Shown here one piece after another: positions 8,261 to 16,972 of a stretch of DNA of 52,127 nt. Source of the DNA: DLAJ01 sp023663615 (GTDB lineage: Bacteria; Bacillota; Clostridia; Lachnospirales; Lachnospiraceae); the NCBI GenBank assembly GCA_023663615.1, contig JAMPHA010000016.1, positions 1 through 52,127 on the forward strand, in the 5' to 3' direction. The position numbers and the translations under genes are program-made. The notes beneath the pieces were generated by a model. The model saw only the letters and a list, made by a program, of their open reading frames with translations. It was not told where the DNA came from and did not search any database. The first letter of the stretch is position 1; each line of letters begins with the position of its first letter.

Positions 8261-9943
8261 TCATTCCGCCTTCCCACTCTTCAATGATTGATAACGTATG
8301 TTATTTATTATATTTTCCGGCGTATCACACGCGACAATACTCCCGTCTTCTATCATGTAAACAGCATCAAAACGCGCCATATTCTCCCGGTCCAGATCGT
8401 GCGTCGCAACAATGATGATACGATCCGTGAGAGCGCATACCTGATCCATGATATTTTTCGCATGAAACTGATCAAGTCCCGCTGTCGGTTCATCAAACAA
8501 TAAAACCTGCGCATCCTCCACAAGTGTGCGCGCAAAATCGATCCGCCGCAGTTCTCCGCCGGAAAGATTCACCTGATTTTTCCCGATCATCTTATGGACA
8601 TCCCTGCCAGAGCTTACAAACCATTTGAACAATCCGGACTTATGAATCGCATCCTCTACTTTCTGGGGCGGCATATCCTGAAACAGTGCAATATTATCCG
8701 CGATCGTAGCAGAAAACAATACCGTATTTTGCGGCAAAAATAATACATCCGGGTGCAGCAGACCTCTTTTTCCTTTCAGATCAGATTCATTCAGACAAAC
8801 ATGACCTTCATTGACCTCCACAATTCCGGCAATTGCTTTCAACAGAGACGTTTTTCCGCTTCCGCTGCTTCCGATCAGGCATATCTTTTGTCCCGCCTTT
8901 GCAGAAAAATCAATATGGTTCAATATACGTTTCCCATCACGCAGCAGTGAGACATTTTGAAGTTCGATCGAGTGAATCTGCGCATCCTTGCATTGATACT
9001 CTTCATCCTCACCGGCTCCGGAATCAATAAACTGCAATAAATCCTTCGCGACCGCACGCCCTGAAATGATTCCCGCATAATATTCACTGATGATCTGAAA
9101 CGGTCCCGCCACCATATTCATCAGCGTCGTCAACGCGATCAGCTCCGGGAGGTCGATCGATCCGCTCAAGGTAAAGATCACGCCGAAAACCCATGCGCCC
9201 AATACGACCATATTTCCCATCCCGTAAGATAAGGACATGGATAACCGTTTCCACTTAAAATTGCGTTGGATTTTCTTTGTGGTCTGACTGTTCTTCTCGT
9301 CATGAAACCGATTGACTTCCCTCTGTCTCGCGAAAATCTTGATCGTCAAAAACCCTTCCAGCAGTTCGTTCAGAAAATTTAAGTACGATGCCCTCGCATC
9401 CAATGCATCCCGGTTGACTTTTTCCAGTTTTGCTTTTAAGAGTCTCGGTACAAAAATCGGCAGGATGCACAAAACAATCAATATGAGCGTCAAAACCGGC
9501 TGGATCAATGTCGTTGCGATCAGCGCAAACACAAGCGAGAACAATTGAAATACGACCATCAGGATTCCATGTACATACTCGCTCTCCACTTCTCCCACGT
9601 TATTATTCAGCATGGATAAATAATGCGCGTCTCCTACCTTTTCTTTTTCTTCTACACTACACCTTTGAATGCGCCGGACCAAGGCATTCCGCATAAAAAA
9701 TGAGATTTTCGTTCTCAAGAGCACTTCTGAATGACTGGATAGAAATTCAAAAGCGGTGTCAAAAATTAAATATAGAATTGATAAAAGTACAATTAACGCA
9801 ATCCGTCCCTCAACACGGTTCATTGCAGTGTCCGTAATCAGCTCCAAAATATAGGCAAGCGATATTCCTATTGCCGCCCATATGCAATTCGTGCTCAAAA
9901 ATAACACAAGTTCTTTTTTACATTTCCACACAAAGCGCTTCAT
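8261..9943 (-). CDS. ABC transporter, fused permease and ATPase (exporter type)
   Basis: A half-transporter of 560 residues that should act as a dimer in the cytoplasmic membrane to export a small molecule, lipid or peptide. About six hydrophobic segments lie in residues 10-290. The nucleotide-binding domain follows, with Walker A GSSGSGKT (358-365), signature LSGGE, Walker B VLLFDEPTAG and an H-loop histidine in VATHD. The ATG at 9943 has a GGGGAGA site 9 nt upstream and is preferred over an in-frame start at 9970. No partner half-transporter, peptidase domain or peptide precursor is visible nearby, so the substrate is unknown. It lies immediately after a decayed methyltransferase gene in an accessory block between rseP and ispG. 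Confidence 0.85.
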   Translation of the reverse strand: MKRFVWKCKKELVLFLSTNCIWAAIGISLAYILELITDTAMNRVEGRIALIVLLSILYLIFDTAFEFLSSHSEVLLRTKISFFMRNALVRRIQRCSVEEKEKVGDAHYLSMLNNNVGEVESEYVHGILMVVFQLFSLVFALIATTLIQPVLTLILIVLCILPIFVPRLLKAKLEKVNRDALDARASYLNFLNELLEGFLTIKIFARQREVNRFHDEKNSQTTKKIQRNFKWKRLSMSLSYGMGNMVVLGAWVFGVIFTLSGSIDLPELIALTTLMNMVAGPFQIISEYYAGIISGRAVAKDLLQFIDSGAGEDEEYQCKDAQIHSIELQNVSLLRDGKRILNHIDFSAKAGQKICLIGSSGSGKTSLLKAIAGIVEVNEGHVCLNESDLKGKRGLLHPDVLFLPQNTVLFSATIADNIALFQDMPPQKVEDAIHKSGLFKWFVSSGRDVHKMIGKNQVNLSGGELRRIDFARTLVEDAQVLLFDEPTAGLDQFHAKNIMDQVCALTDRIIIVATHDLDRENMARFDAVYMIEDGSIVACDTPENIINNIRYQSLKSGKAE

Positions 9944-9982
9944 CGTCAGAAATCTCCCCTTTTCCCTCATTCGCTGTGCGAT

Positions 9983-10274
9983 CTATTTTTTGACCGCTTT
10001 CATCCGCAGCCGCACATAATCCGCATACCATGTTCCGTTTTGATATAGCAGTCCCCGCAGGCGCTCCACTGCCCGATCTGTCATTGCCATTTTTTCGGTT
10101 TCGCACAAGATACCCTTTATCCCGCAGCGCTTTTGACAGGGCGCCGTTGCCGCATCCCAAATCCAATACCGTGCTGTTTTGACGTGCCGCGATCAGTTCT
10201 GTTACGCTCTTTCCGTACCGATGCACAAACGAAAAGTCCTCGGTATATTTTTCTCCGTTCCAATTGATATTCAT
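9983..10274 (-). pseudogene. SAM-dependent methyltransferase remnant (internal deletion and frameshift)
   Basis: The first 70 or so codons (from MNINWNGEKY) encode the start of a class I methyltransferase with the SAM motif VLDLGCGNGA. After the GYLV segment that frame becomes nonsense. In the next frame an uninterrupted tail (MTDRAVERLRG...NGTWYADYVRLRMKAV, stop at 9983) reads as a plausible methyltransferase C-terminus. A normal enzyme of this type has about 240 residues, so the middle is missing and the ends are out of frame. The gene is almost certainly non-functional. RBS and start are still intact. Confidence 0.7.
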
Positions 10275-10342
10275 CCTGTTCCTCCATGCCGTCACAAGGC
10301 CGCGAATCCGGGTATCTGCGCAAATTTACCGCCTGTATTTCC

Positions 10343-10458
10343 GGTATCTCATCGTTTCTGCTTATCTTTTGGGTATCTCACCATTTCTGCTTATCTTTTC
10401 GGTATCTCATCATTTCTGCTTATCTTTTCGGTATCTCATCATTTCTGCTTATGTTCTC
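10343..10458. repeat. Four tandem 29-bp repeats
   Basis: Four head-to-tail 29-bp units starting GGTATCTCAT (10343, 10372, 10401, 10430) differ by only a few bases, mostly in the first and last copies. They cover the last codons of the adjacent membrane protein gene and the intergenic space behind it. There are no spacers between units, so this is a minisatellite-like array rather than CRISPR. Confidence 0.9.
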
Positions 10459-11115
10459 AGTATACGATTTTCTCCCGCAGTTTGCAAGGTTCGCCAGATT
10501 TGAGATATGCCTTCCTTTCTCCCATTCTTCACACCCCACCATCACAAAACTCCTGCTATAACAAAATTCTCCGCCGCGCCCTCTCGCCCGAAACTGCACG
10601 CAGACTGCCGCACCTGCCGCCTGCTTCGGTTCAAAATAAACCCGCTCCGTCGTCTTTACCCATGCGCCGTTGTTTTTCCGAACCTCACATTCGCGCATAC
10701 CGTCCGGAAATGTAAAATACAGCCCCTGCGTCAAAACGGCAGGATGTTCCGATGAAAGCAGACGCTTCACGCCGTTTGTATCCGAAATCGTCATAACGAG
10801 CGTCCCTATCTCTTCTGTTCCGTTATCTCCTGCCGCTCCGTTATCCCCTGCCGCTCCGTTATCCCCTGCCGCTCCGTTATCCCCTGCCTCTCCGCCATCC
10901 TGACGCACGCCCGTCACCTGATTTGCAGACACATATTCTGGAAGCTCTGCACGAAGCGAAAAAATGAAAAGCGCTGCAAAAAAGACAAAAAAACGCGCGC
11001 CGACAAAATGGAAACCATGATGCTCACCGTTTTCCTTTCCGCCAATACCGCCGGTCAGATCCTGCGGTTCCACGACTTTGAGCGGTATGTATTGCTCTTT
11101 TTTCCGTTTATTCAT
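10420..11115 (-). CDS. Hypothetical membrane-anchored protein with Gly-Asp-Asn repeats
   Basis: I do not recognise a family for this 231-residue protein. It has a basic N-terminus, one hydrophobic segment (about residues 38-55) that should anchor it, and then four near-identical GDNGAA-type hexapeptides (18-bp DNA repeats at about 10816-10890). An extracellular beta-rich region of about 100 residues with the segment LYFTFPDGMRECEVR follows. The final residues run into the downstream 29-bp tandem repeat, so the stop codon lies in repeat unit 3 and the true end of the ancestral gene may have been altered. The start at 11115 is chosen because AAGGAGAAAGG lies just upstream; an earlier ATG lacks a ribosome site. 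Function unknown. Confidence 0.6.
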   Translation of the reverse strand: MNKRKKEQYIPLKVVEPQDLTGGIGGKENGEHHGFHFVGARFFVFFAALFIFSLRAELPEYVSANQVTGVRQDGGEAGDNGAAGDNGAAGDNGAAGDNGTEEIGTLVMTISDTNGVKRLLSSEHPAVLTQGLYFTFPDGMRECEVRKNNGAWVKTTERVYFEPKQAAGAAVCVQFRARGRGGEFCYSRSFVMVGCEEWEKGRHISNLANLANCGRKSYTENISRNDEIPKR

Positions 11116-11140
11116 TCCTTGCACCTTTCTCCTTTTCCGA

Positions 11141-11655
11141 TTATGGGCAGTCACTTTTTTCATTTTGCGGATTGACAGACCGCTCTAAATTAGTTATAGT
11201 TTTACTACAGTCAAGTCTTGCCGGCGCCTCGAGATATTGTTTCTCTATGGAAGGAGGCAGGAACTTGGCTTTTTGTTTGTCCAAATAAACAATATATTCT
11301 TCTTCCCGTACTAAAAATTCCTTCAGTCCTTGTCTGCCATAAATGCTTTTTATTTCATTGACTGTCTGGTTATAAATACTTGTCTGCAAATGGATTGAAA
11401 CAACTATTCCTCTCCCCTGAAAATCCGTCTGATCCGTCAACACCACCAGTCCCGGTTTGTGCGGATCATCAATCACTAAAACAGGCTTTTCAATAGCTTG
11501 AGGAAGCTCTGCCTCATGATCAGCGGCAAATCTTTTGCCCCCAACCGCAGTAAAACTTTAGGAGTGTTTCCCAGCCTGATTTCCCTGTTGGTAGGCAGCC
11601 GCTTTTGATAATACTCCTCTATTTGATCAAGATAACTTTCCCTTTTAACGATCAT
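11141..11655 (-). pseudogene. Broken PBECR-type (barnase/EndoU/ColicinE5/RelE-like) nuclease domain gene
   Basis: Two overlapping frames make one ancestral gene. The first (MIVKRESYL to about 11483) contains IRLGNTPKVLLRLGAKDLPLIM. The second frame resumes with LPQAIEKPVLVIDD and continues through VNEIKSIYGRQGLKEFL to the stop at 11141. As I recall, both segments are typical of the phage-associated PBECR nuclease family, which occurs as toxin-like C-terminal domains or stand-alone genes. The join near 11500 is out of frame and appears to lack about 30 residues. The start ATG at 11655 has a strong AAAAGGAGGGTGG site. No slippery site supports programmed frameshifting, so I call it inactivated. 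Family assignment is from memory of motif patterns and moderate. Confidence 0.55.
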
Positions 11656-11679
11656 CCACCCTCCTTTTATAGTTGACAT

Positions 11680-11950
11680 ACTACACCGGATTCTCCGCTT
11701 CTTATTACAAGTTAAGTGATTTTAACGCCAAGGTTCGTTAGAACGCCGCAGACAATCGCGGTTCTGCCAACCGAAAAATCTGCCTGACTCTTTCTTTTTC
11801 TACAATGAAAATCTCATTTGCTTCTTTGGGAAATCACTGCGGCAGAATTGCCGCGGTCAGAACGATTTCATTCCTATTATACGCCTTCATCGCCGAGCCC
11901 GCCATTGTCAGAATCACGATTTTTTCCGCGCCTTGATCCGACGGGTTTTC
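11680..11950. other. Gene-free stretch upstream of the broken nuclease gene
   Basis: No open frame with a ribosome site or family motif is visible on either strand. Some short inverted repeats occur, for example GCGGCA/TGCCGC around 11840. The stretch separates the rseP terminator from the accessory block and is probably decayed sequence. Confidence 0.4.
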
Positions 11951-12000
11951 TGCACAAAAAAAGAGGCGTTCTCCATTCAGAACGCCTCTTTTTTTGTGCA
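11951..12000. terminator. Bidirectional intrinsic terminator downstream of rseP
   Basis: Perfect 22-bp arms (11951-11972 and 11979-12000) with a 6-nt loop are GC-rich at the top and carry seven A residues on one side and seven T residues on the other. The hairpin can terminate transcription in both directions. It closes the rpsB-to-rseP side of the cluster and insulates the accessory block. Confidence 0.9.
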
Positions 12001-12102
12001 ACCTGACAATGCCTTACAGAAGAAACATCACACTTGTTATTTTACTCACGAACCCCCGCCCGCATCATGCCGAAATTACAAATAAAACATCAAATTCATC
12101 CC

Positions 12103-13200
12103 TTACTTGAACAGCCGCATAATATCGTTATACATAACAAAGACCATCAGCACCAGCAAAAGCACAAACCCGACAAAATGCACGATCGCTTCTTTATCGC
12201 GCGGAACCGGTTTGCCGCGCACCGCTTCAATGAACGCGAACACCAGCCTGCCCCCGTCCAGTGCCGGAAGCGGAAGCAGATTGACAACGCCGAGGTTGGC
12301 GCTTAACAGAATCGCAAAATTCAGCATACTTGCGATCAAGGTCAAAATACCGTACTCGGACGCCTCCTCATACACCTCTCCGACCACCTGCGCCATGCCG
12401 ACCGGTCCCGACAGATCTTTGACGGAAGCCTCCCCCCGAAACAGCATAAACAGACTCTTATACGTCACCTTGATCCAGTAGCGGACCTCATAATAGCCCG
12501 CCTTGATGGTATCAAGCGCATTACATTTTTCATAAACGCCGCCCGAAAAACCGATGTAATACCGCCCTGCTTCTTCATCGTAACGCGGATGGATAACCGC
12601 CGTATGACGCTCTCCGTCCCGCTCGTAGACGATCTTGACTTCCTCTCCCTGATTGAGCTGGGAAAACAGCGTCACCTCACGGTAAAGATGCACGCGCTCT
12701 CCGTTTAGGGAAATGATCTCATCCCCCGCCATGAGTCCCGCCTCCTGCGCGGGGTACCCTTCGATCACGCTCAAAATTTCCGTGCGGTCGCTGCCGCTCA
12801 TGCCGACGACAATCAGCGAAAAGAAAAACGCGAGCAGAAAATTAAAGATCGGTCCCGCCGCATACGTCGCGATCCGCACCCACACGCTTGCTGCGGGCAG
12901 CGACCGGTCCTTCTCCGTATCCGGGATCAGCTCCTGCACCTGCTCCGCCTCCTCCGCTTTCTTCTTTTTTTCTTCTGTATCAAGTCCGTCCTCATTTTCA
13001 AAAATGCAGGCGCCTCCAAGCGGCAGAAGACGCCATGTATAAAGCGTCTCTTTGCCCTGCTTTTTTAGGAGGATCGGTCCCATCCCGACAGTAAACTCCA
13101 CCACGCGGACGCCGTTTGCCTTCGCGACTAAAAAATGACCGAATTCATGCGCGATGACAACCACCGCAAATATCACGAGAAACCATAAAATTTTTATCAT
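12103..13200 (-). CDS. rseP: RIP/site-2 zinc metalloprotease RseP-like
   Basis: An intramembrane protease that cleaves membrane-bound regulators within the bilayer (site-2 protease family; Bacillus homologue RasP). At 365 residues it has the zinc motif HEFGH at residues 18-22 in the first membrane segment, a PDZ domain in the middle (GYPAQEAGLMAGDEI), and the second metal site NLLPLPALDGG near residue 310. A lysine/glutamate-rich insertion of about 35 residues lies after residue 62. It overlaps dxr by 4 nt (ATGA), so the two are translationally coupled. A strong terminator follows it instead of the usual ispG. Confidence 0.93.
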   Translation of the reverse strand: MIKILWFLVIFAVVVIAHEFGHFLVAKANGVRVVEFTVGMGPILLKKQGKETLYTWRLLPLGGACIFENEDGLDTEEKKKKAEEAEQVQELIPDTEKDRSLPAASVWVRIATYAAGPIFNFLLAFFFSLIVVGMSGSDRTEILSVIEGYPAQEAGLMAGDEIISLNGERVHLYREVTLFSQLNQGEEVKIVYERDGERHTAVIHPRYDEEAGRYYIGFSGGVYEKCNALDTIKAGYYEVRYWIKVTYKSLFMLFRGEASVKDLSGPVGMAQVVGEVYEEASEYGILTLIASMLNFAILLSANLGVVNLLPLPALDGGRLVFAFIEAVRGKPVPRDKEAIVHFVGFVLLLVLMVFVMYNDIMRLFK

Positions 13201-14372
13201 AATTGTGCGTCTCCGGTTAATTGCTTAATAAAATCATATGTCTGCGCTTCCGCTTCAAGAATCTCATTTACATTCGGATTATTGACAACCCGGTGCGCGC
13301 TCATACAGGCATCAATCAGTTCGTAGATCTGTAAAAAACGGATCTTTTTTTGCAAAAATAAACTGACTGCCCGCTCGTTCGCCGCGTTGAACACGGTCGG
13401 CATCGTACCGCCCGTCTGCGCCGCCAAAAGCGCCATGGAAAGTCCCGCGAAGGTCTCCCTGTCCGGCTTCTCAAAAGTAAGCTGCGCGATCTTACACAAA
13501 TCCACGCGCCCGCCGTCCATCGGTTTTCTGTCCGGATAAAAAAGCGCATATTGGATCGGAAGCTTCATATCCGGCAGTCCCAATTGTCCGATGACCGCGC
13601 CGTCCGCATATTCCACGGCGGAATGCAGGATGCTCTGCGGATGGATGAGCACCTCAATCTGTTTGAGTTCCACATCAAACAGCCAGCGCGCCTCCATGAC
13701 CTCCAATCCCTTATTGACTAACGTTGCCGAGTCGATCGTGATCTTTTTTCCCATGGACCAGTTCGGATGCTTCAGCGCATCCTCCACGGTCATATCGCCA
13801 AGTTCTTCCTTTGTCCTGCCGCGGAACGGCCCGCCGGACGCCGTGAGCAGAATTTTATGTACGCGCGCGCGCGGCTGTCCCTGCATGGACTGAAAGATCG
13901 CGCTGTGCTCGCTGTCCACGGGAAGAATGGAAACACCTGTTTTTTTTGCAAGCGGCATGATGAGGTGTCCCGCCGTCACAAGCGTTTCCTTATTGGCAAG
14001 CGCGATCGTCTTATGCGCCTCGATCGCCGCGATCGTCGGACGAATGCCGATCATGCCGACGATCGCCGTCACGAGCACTTCCGCCTCCGGCATCGCCGCG
14101 ATCTCCAAAAGCCCGTCCATGCCCGCGACCACGCGCACAGGTAAGTCTTTCACGCGCAGCGCAAGCTCCTTTGCCGCCTCCTCGCTCCACATGCCGGCGA
14201 TCAGCGGATGAAATTCCCGTATCTGCGCCTCCATCCGATCCACGTTCGTACCCGCCGCAAGCGCCGTGACGGCAAGTTCCGGATTCGCGCGCACGATCTC
14301 CAGCGTCTGCGTGCCGATGGAGCCTGTGGAACCCAATATCGCAATGTTCTTTTTTTCCGCGTCCTTCATCAT
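13197..14372 (-). CDS. dxr: 1-deoxy-D-xylulose-5-phosphate reductoisomerase
   Basis: Converts DXP to methylerythritol phosphate with NADPH, the committed step of the MEP pathway. The protein has 391 residues, a normal length. The NADPH fold shows GSTGSIGTQTLEIV at the N-terminus; the metal and substrate region shows LPVDSEHSAIFQ and TASGGPFRGR; and GKKITIDSATLVNKGLEVMEA is a family signature. Two adjacent ATG codons are possible starts. A perfect 7-bp hairpin with a 4-nt loop (14387-14404) sits immediately upstream of its ribosome site and could modulate initiation. It lies between cdsA and rseP in the conserved cluster. Confidence 0.96.
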   Translation of the reverse strand: MMKDAEKKNIAILGSTGSIGTQTLEIVRANPELAVTALAAGTNVDRMEAQIREFHPLIAGMWSEEAAKELALRVKDLPVRVVAGMDGLLEIAAMPEAEVLVTAIVGMIGIRPTIAAIEAHKTIALANKETLVTAGHLIMPLAKKTGVSILPVDSEHSAIFQSMQGQPRARVHKILLTASGGPFRGRTKEELGDMTVEDALKHPNWSMGKKITIDSATLVNKGLEVMEARWLFDVELKQIEVLIHPQSILHSAVEYADGAVIGQLGLPDMKLPIQYALFYPDRKPMDGGRVDLCKIAQLTFEKPDRETFAGLSMALLAAQTGGTMPTVFNAANERAVSLFLQKKIRFLQIYELIDACMSAHRVVNNPNVNEILEAEAQTYDFIKQLTGDAQL

Positions 14373-14459
14373 CCTTCTCCGTTCCCGGCAGCAGCATTGC
14401 TGCCTGTCCTATTGAACGCCCTCTGACTGCCGCTCCCTAACAAGACCGGCAATGCGCTT

Positions 14460-15347
14460 CTAAGAAAACAGCAGAATTCCTAAAAAATAAATGAGCGGCG
14501 CCGTCACGATCACACTGTCAAAACGATCCATAATTCCGCCGTGTCCCGGAATCAGCTTGCCGTAATCTTTGATGTCATGGTCGCGCTTGATGCCCGATGC
14601 CGCAAGATCGCCAAGCTGGGAAAGCACAGAGCCGACGCCGCCGATCAGCGCAAAGGAAAGCGCCTGATGCGGGATATTCAGCGTATTTGTTGTTTGGAGG
14701 ATCCACCCATAAAGAAAACCGACAAGCGCCGCGCCGAGAATACCGCCGACCGAACCCTCTACTGATTTTTTCGGGCTTAAAACAGGCGCAAGCTTATGCC
14801 TGCCGAATGTCCTGCCAACCAGATACGCGCAGGTGTCGCTGATCCAGCTGCTGATGAACACAAGCCATACAAGGTAAAAACCCCCGTACCACTCGCGGAT
14901 CAGCCAGATAAAGGAAAGCATGACAGGCGCATAGATGCAGGCAAAAAAAGTCCGGATCGGCACATCGCATGTTGTTTTCGGAAACTTAATCACATAAACC
15001 GCCATCAGGCAAAGCAGCGTCAGAATCATGACCATCAGACATGCAAGCGCGGCGGCCGCCGCTCCCGTTATCGTAAGCTGCGTACCCTCGCCCGCGCTAA
15101 GAAGTCCGAGTCCCGAACCGTATACATACATCAGCGCATCATAGCAGGTAATGCCGATCACGCCGACGACCTCGTACGCATTGGGCGCTTTTCTTTTTTC
15201 ATTCACGCCCATTGCCCTTGTTAATTCGAAAAAACCGACCAAGGACACGGCGTAGATCGTGAGCAGCAGCACCCAGTCGCCCGCCCAGATCGCGCCAAAC
15301 GCCAATATCACAAGTACGATTCCACTGATTGTTCTTGTCAGAAACAT
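14460..15347 (-). CDS. cdsA: Phosphatidate cytidylyltransferase (CDP-DAG synthase)
   Basis: Makes CDP-diacylglycerol from phosphatidate and CTP, the branch point for phospholipids. The protein has 295 residues with about eight membrane segments. The C-terminal family signature is visible: SPKKSVEGSVGG followed by DLAASGIKRDHDIKDYGKLIPGHGGIMDRFDS, with the conserved K-D-x-x-PGHGG-x-x-DR core. The ATG follows CAGAGGAAAAAAG. It lies directly downstream of uppS in the order standard for Firmicutes. Confidence 0.95.
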   Translation of the reverse strand: MFLTRTISGIVLVILAFGAIWAGDWVLLLTIYAVSLVGFFELTRAMGVNEKRKAPNAYEVVGVIGITCYDALMYVYGSGLGLLSAGEGTQLTITGAAAAALACLMVMILTLLCLMAVYVIKFPKTTCDVPIRTFFACIYAPVMLSFIWLIREWYGGFYLVWLVFISSWISDTCAYLVGRTFGRHKLAPVLSPKKSVEGSVGGILGAALVGFLYGWILQTTNTLNIPHQALSFALIGGVGSVLSQLGDLAASGIKRDHDIKDYGKLIPGHGGIMDRFDSVIVTAPLIYFLGILLFS

Positions 15348-15401
15348 CTTTTTTCCTCTGCCTTTCTATCTGCATGAACCTGCCATCTCTGATTTTTCAA
15401 T

Positions 15402-16100
15402 CTATACTCCGCCGTACCGGCGATCCCGTTCATTGTATGCCTCCACGGCTTTCTGCAATTCCTTTCCGTCAAAATCCGGCCACAGCACGGGCGTAAAGTA
15501 AAATTCCGCATAGGCGAGCTGCCATAGCAGGAAATTGGAAAGGCGCTGTTCCCCGCTCGTGCGTATGAGCAGATCGGGCGCCGGGATACCCGCCGTATCC
15601 AAGGACGCCTCAAACAGTTGTGCCGTAACGTCATCCGGCGTAAGCGCGCCCGCCTTTACCTGCGCAGCAATCTTTTTTACGGCGCGCAGCATTTCGTCAC
15701 GGCTTCCATAATTCAGCGCAACAATAAAATTCAGTCCGTCATAATCTTTGGTCGCTTCCTCCAGCTCCGCGATCTGACGCTGAAATTCTTCATCCAGCCC
15801 CGTTCGGTCGCCGATCACACGCACACGCATGTTATTTTTTTTCGCCGTCTTCTTACAGGTAGCAAGATAGCTTTTTAAGAGTTTCATGAGCGCCGCGACC
15901 TCATCGGACGGTCTGCTCCAGTTTTCTGTGGAAAACGCGTACACCGTCAGATAACGGATTCCCATTTCATGCGCTGCGCGGCAGACGACCTCCACGTTCT
16001 TCGCGCCCTGCACATGACCGTAATTGCGCGGCATTCCCTTACTCTTTGCCCAGCGCCCGTTTCCGTCCAATATGATCGCCACATGCTGCGGTATGTTCAT
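15402..16100 (-). CDS. uppS: Undecaprenyl diphosphate synthase
   Basis: A cis-prenyltransferase that adds isopentenyl units to farnesyl diphosphate to make the C55 lipid carrier for cell wall synthesis. The protein has 232 residues. Catalytic and substrate motifs are HVAIILDGNGRWAK near the N-terminus, GHVQGAKN, TVYAFSTENWSRP, and the C-terminal PDLLIRTSGEQRLSNFLLWQ. The C-terminus is a few residues shorter than usual. The ribosome site GGAGGGACGG is strong. The terminator behind frr means uppS probably has its own promoter in the 145-nt gap. Confidence 0.96.
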   Translation of the reverse strand: MNIPQHVAIILDGNGRWAKSKGMPRNYGHVQGAKNVEVVCRAAHEMGIRYLTVYAFSTENWSRPSDEVAALMKLLKSYLATCKKTAKKNNMRVRVIGDRTGLDEEFQRQIAELEEATKDYDGLNFIVALNYGSRDEMLRAVKKIAAQVKAGALTPDDVTAQLFEASLDTAGIPAPDLLIRTSGEQRLSNFLLWQLAYAEFYFTPVLWPDFDGKELQKAVEAYNERDRRYGGV

Positions 16101-16165
16101 TTCCGTCCCTCCTGCCCTGTAAGAACGCTTTGCGCTCTTTTTTCTTCATCCGCAAAATTTCCCAC

Positions 16166-16238
16166 CGGATTTGGGTATTGAGCGCCCCGCTTATCAATGT
16201 GATTCGGCAGATTGCAGCTCTTTTGACTCCCAAATCCG
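16166..16238. repeat. Inverted repeat in the uppS upstream region
   Basis: Two perfectly complementary 10-mers (CGGATTTGGG at 16166-16175, its complement at 16229-16238) are separated by 53 nt between the frr terminator and uppS. They could form a stem in the uppS leader or be paired protein-binding sites. No clear -10/-35 pair was found here. Confidence 0.4.
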
Positions 16239-16244
16239 ATCGGT

Positions 16245-16282
16245 AAAAAGGGCGCACCCACATGCAAGCATGCCGTGCGCCC
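16245..16282 (-). terminator. Intrinsic terminator after frr
   Basis: On the minus strand an 8-bp GC-rich stem (arms 16275-16282 and 16250-16257) is followed by TTTTT (16249-16245). It sits 13 nt after the frr stop codon. Confidence 0.8.
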
Positions 16283-16294
16283 CCCATTTTTCGC

Positions 16295-16843
16295 TTATAC
16301 CGTCATGATTTCTTTTGATTTGCTCTCAACGAGCGCCTCTACTTCCTTGATATACTTATCCGTCGTTTTTTGGAGCTGATCCTCAAGCTGCTTTGCCTCG
16401 TCCTCAGAGATCTCTTTGCCGAGTTTTTTCACCGCATCATTGCCGTCTCGTCTGGCATTGCGGATCACAACCTTATTGTCCTCGCCCTTTTTCTTGATCT
16501 CCTTGACCAGTTCCTTTCTGCGGTCCTCCGTCAGTTCGGGAAATACCAGCCGGACGACCGAGCCGTCGTTTGACGGTGTGATACCGACGTCGGACATCAT
16601 GATCGCTTTTTCAATCTCCTTGATGAGCGACTTTTCCCATGGTGCGATCTGGATCATCCTTGCTTCCGGAACCGTGATATTGCCGACACTCTGAATCGGT
16701 GTCGGCGTCCCGTAATAATCCACTTTGATTTTATCCAGAATATGCGGATTCGCACGCCCTGCACGGATCGTCTGAAAATCCGCCTGCAAAAAATCAATCG
16801 CTTTCTGCATTTTTTCCTCATACTGTACTAATCTTGCGTCCAT
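16295..16843 (-). CDS. frr: Ribosome recycling factor
   Basis: Splits post-termination ribosomes together with EF-G. The protein has 182 residues, close to the family norm of 185. Hallmarks include the N-terminal MQKAIDFLQADFQTIRAGRANP, the region PTPIQSVGNITVPEARMIQIAPW, and RRDGNDAVKKLGKEISEDEAK in the hinge-distal helix. The ribosome site is GGAGGACAAAC. It follows pyrH by about 130 nt, as in most Firmicutes. Confidence 0.97.
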   Translation of the reverse strand: MDARLVQYEEKMQKAIDFLQADFQTIRAGRANPHILDKIKVDYYGTPTPIQSVGNITVPEARMIQIAPWEKSLIKEIEKAIMMSDVGITPSNDGSVVRLVFPELTEDRRKELVKEIKKKGEDNKVVIRNARRDGNDAVKKLGKEISEDEAKQLEDQLQKTTDKYIKEVEALVESKSKEIMTV

Positions 16844-16972
16844 GTTTGTCCTCCATTCTTAACTCAGCCGCACATGCAAATGCGGGCACAGCCCCGCGAT
16901 CGAATCATCGTGCTTTTTTGCAAAACGAATAAGCTCTTGTTTGAACCAGCCCATTTTCAAGCAGATCCGTTT

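Noticed and set aside
8131..8277. N-terminal extension of IspG by 49 residues
   Set aside because: It overlaps the exporter gene end and the predicted ispG promoter and lacks family similarity; a start at 8130 matches the family.
10343..10458. Possible CRISPR array
   Set aside because: The 29-bp units are contiguous with no spacers and no cas genes are nearby.
11483..11540. Programmed frameshift in the PBECR-like gene
   Set aside because: No slippery heptamer or downstream pseudoknot is apparent and about 30 conserved residues seem to be missing, so a deletion is the simpler explanation.
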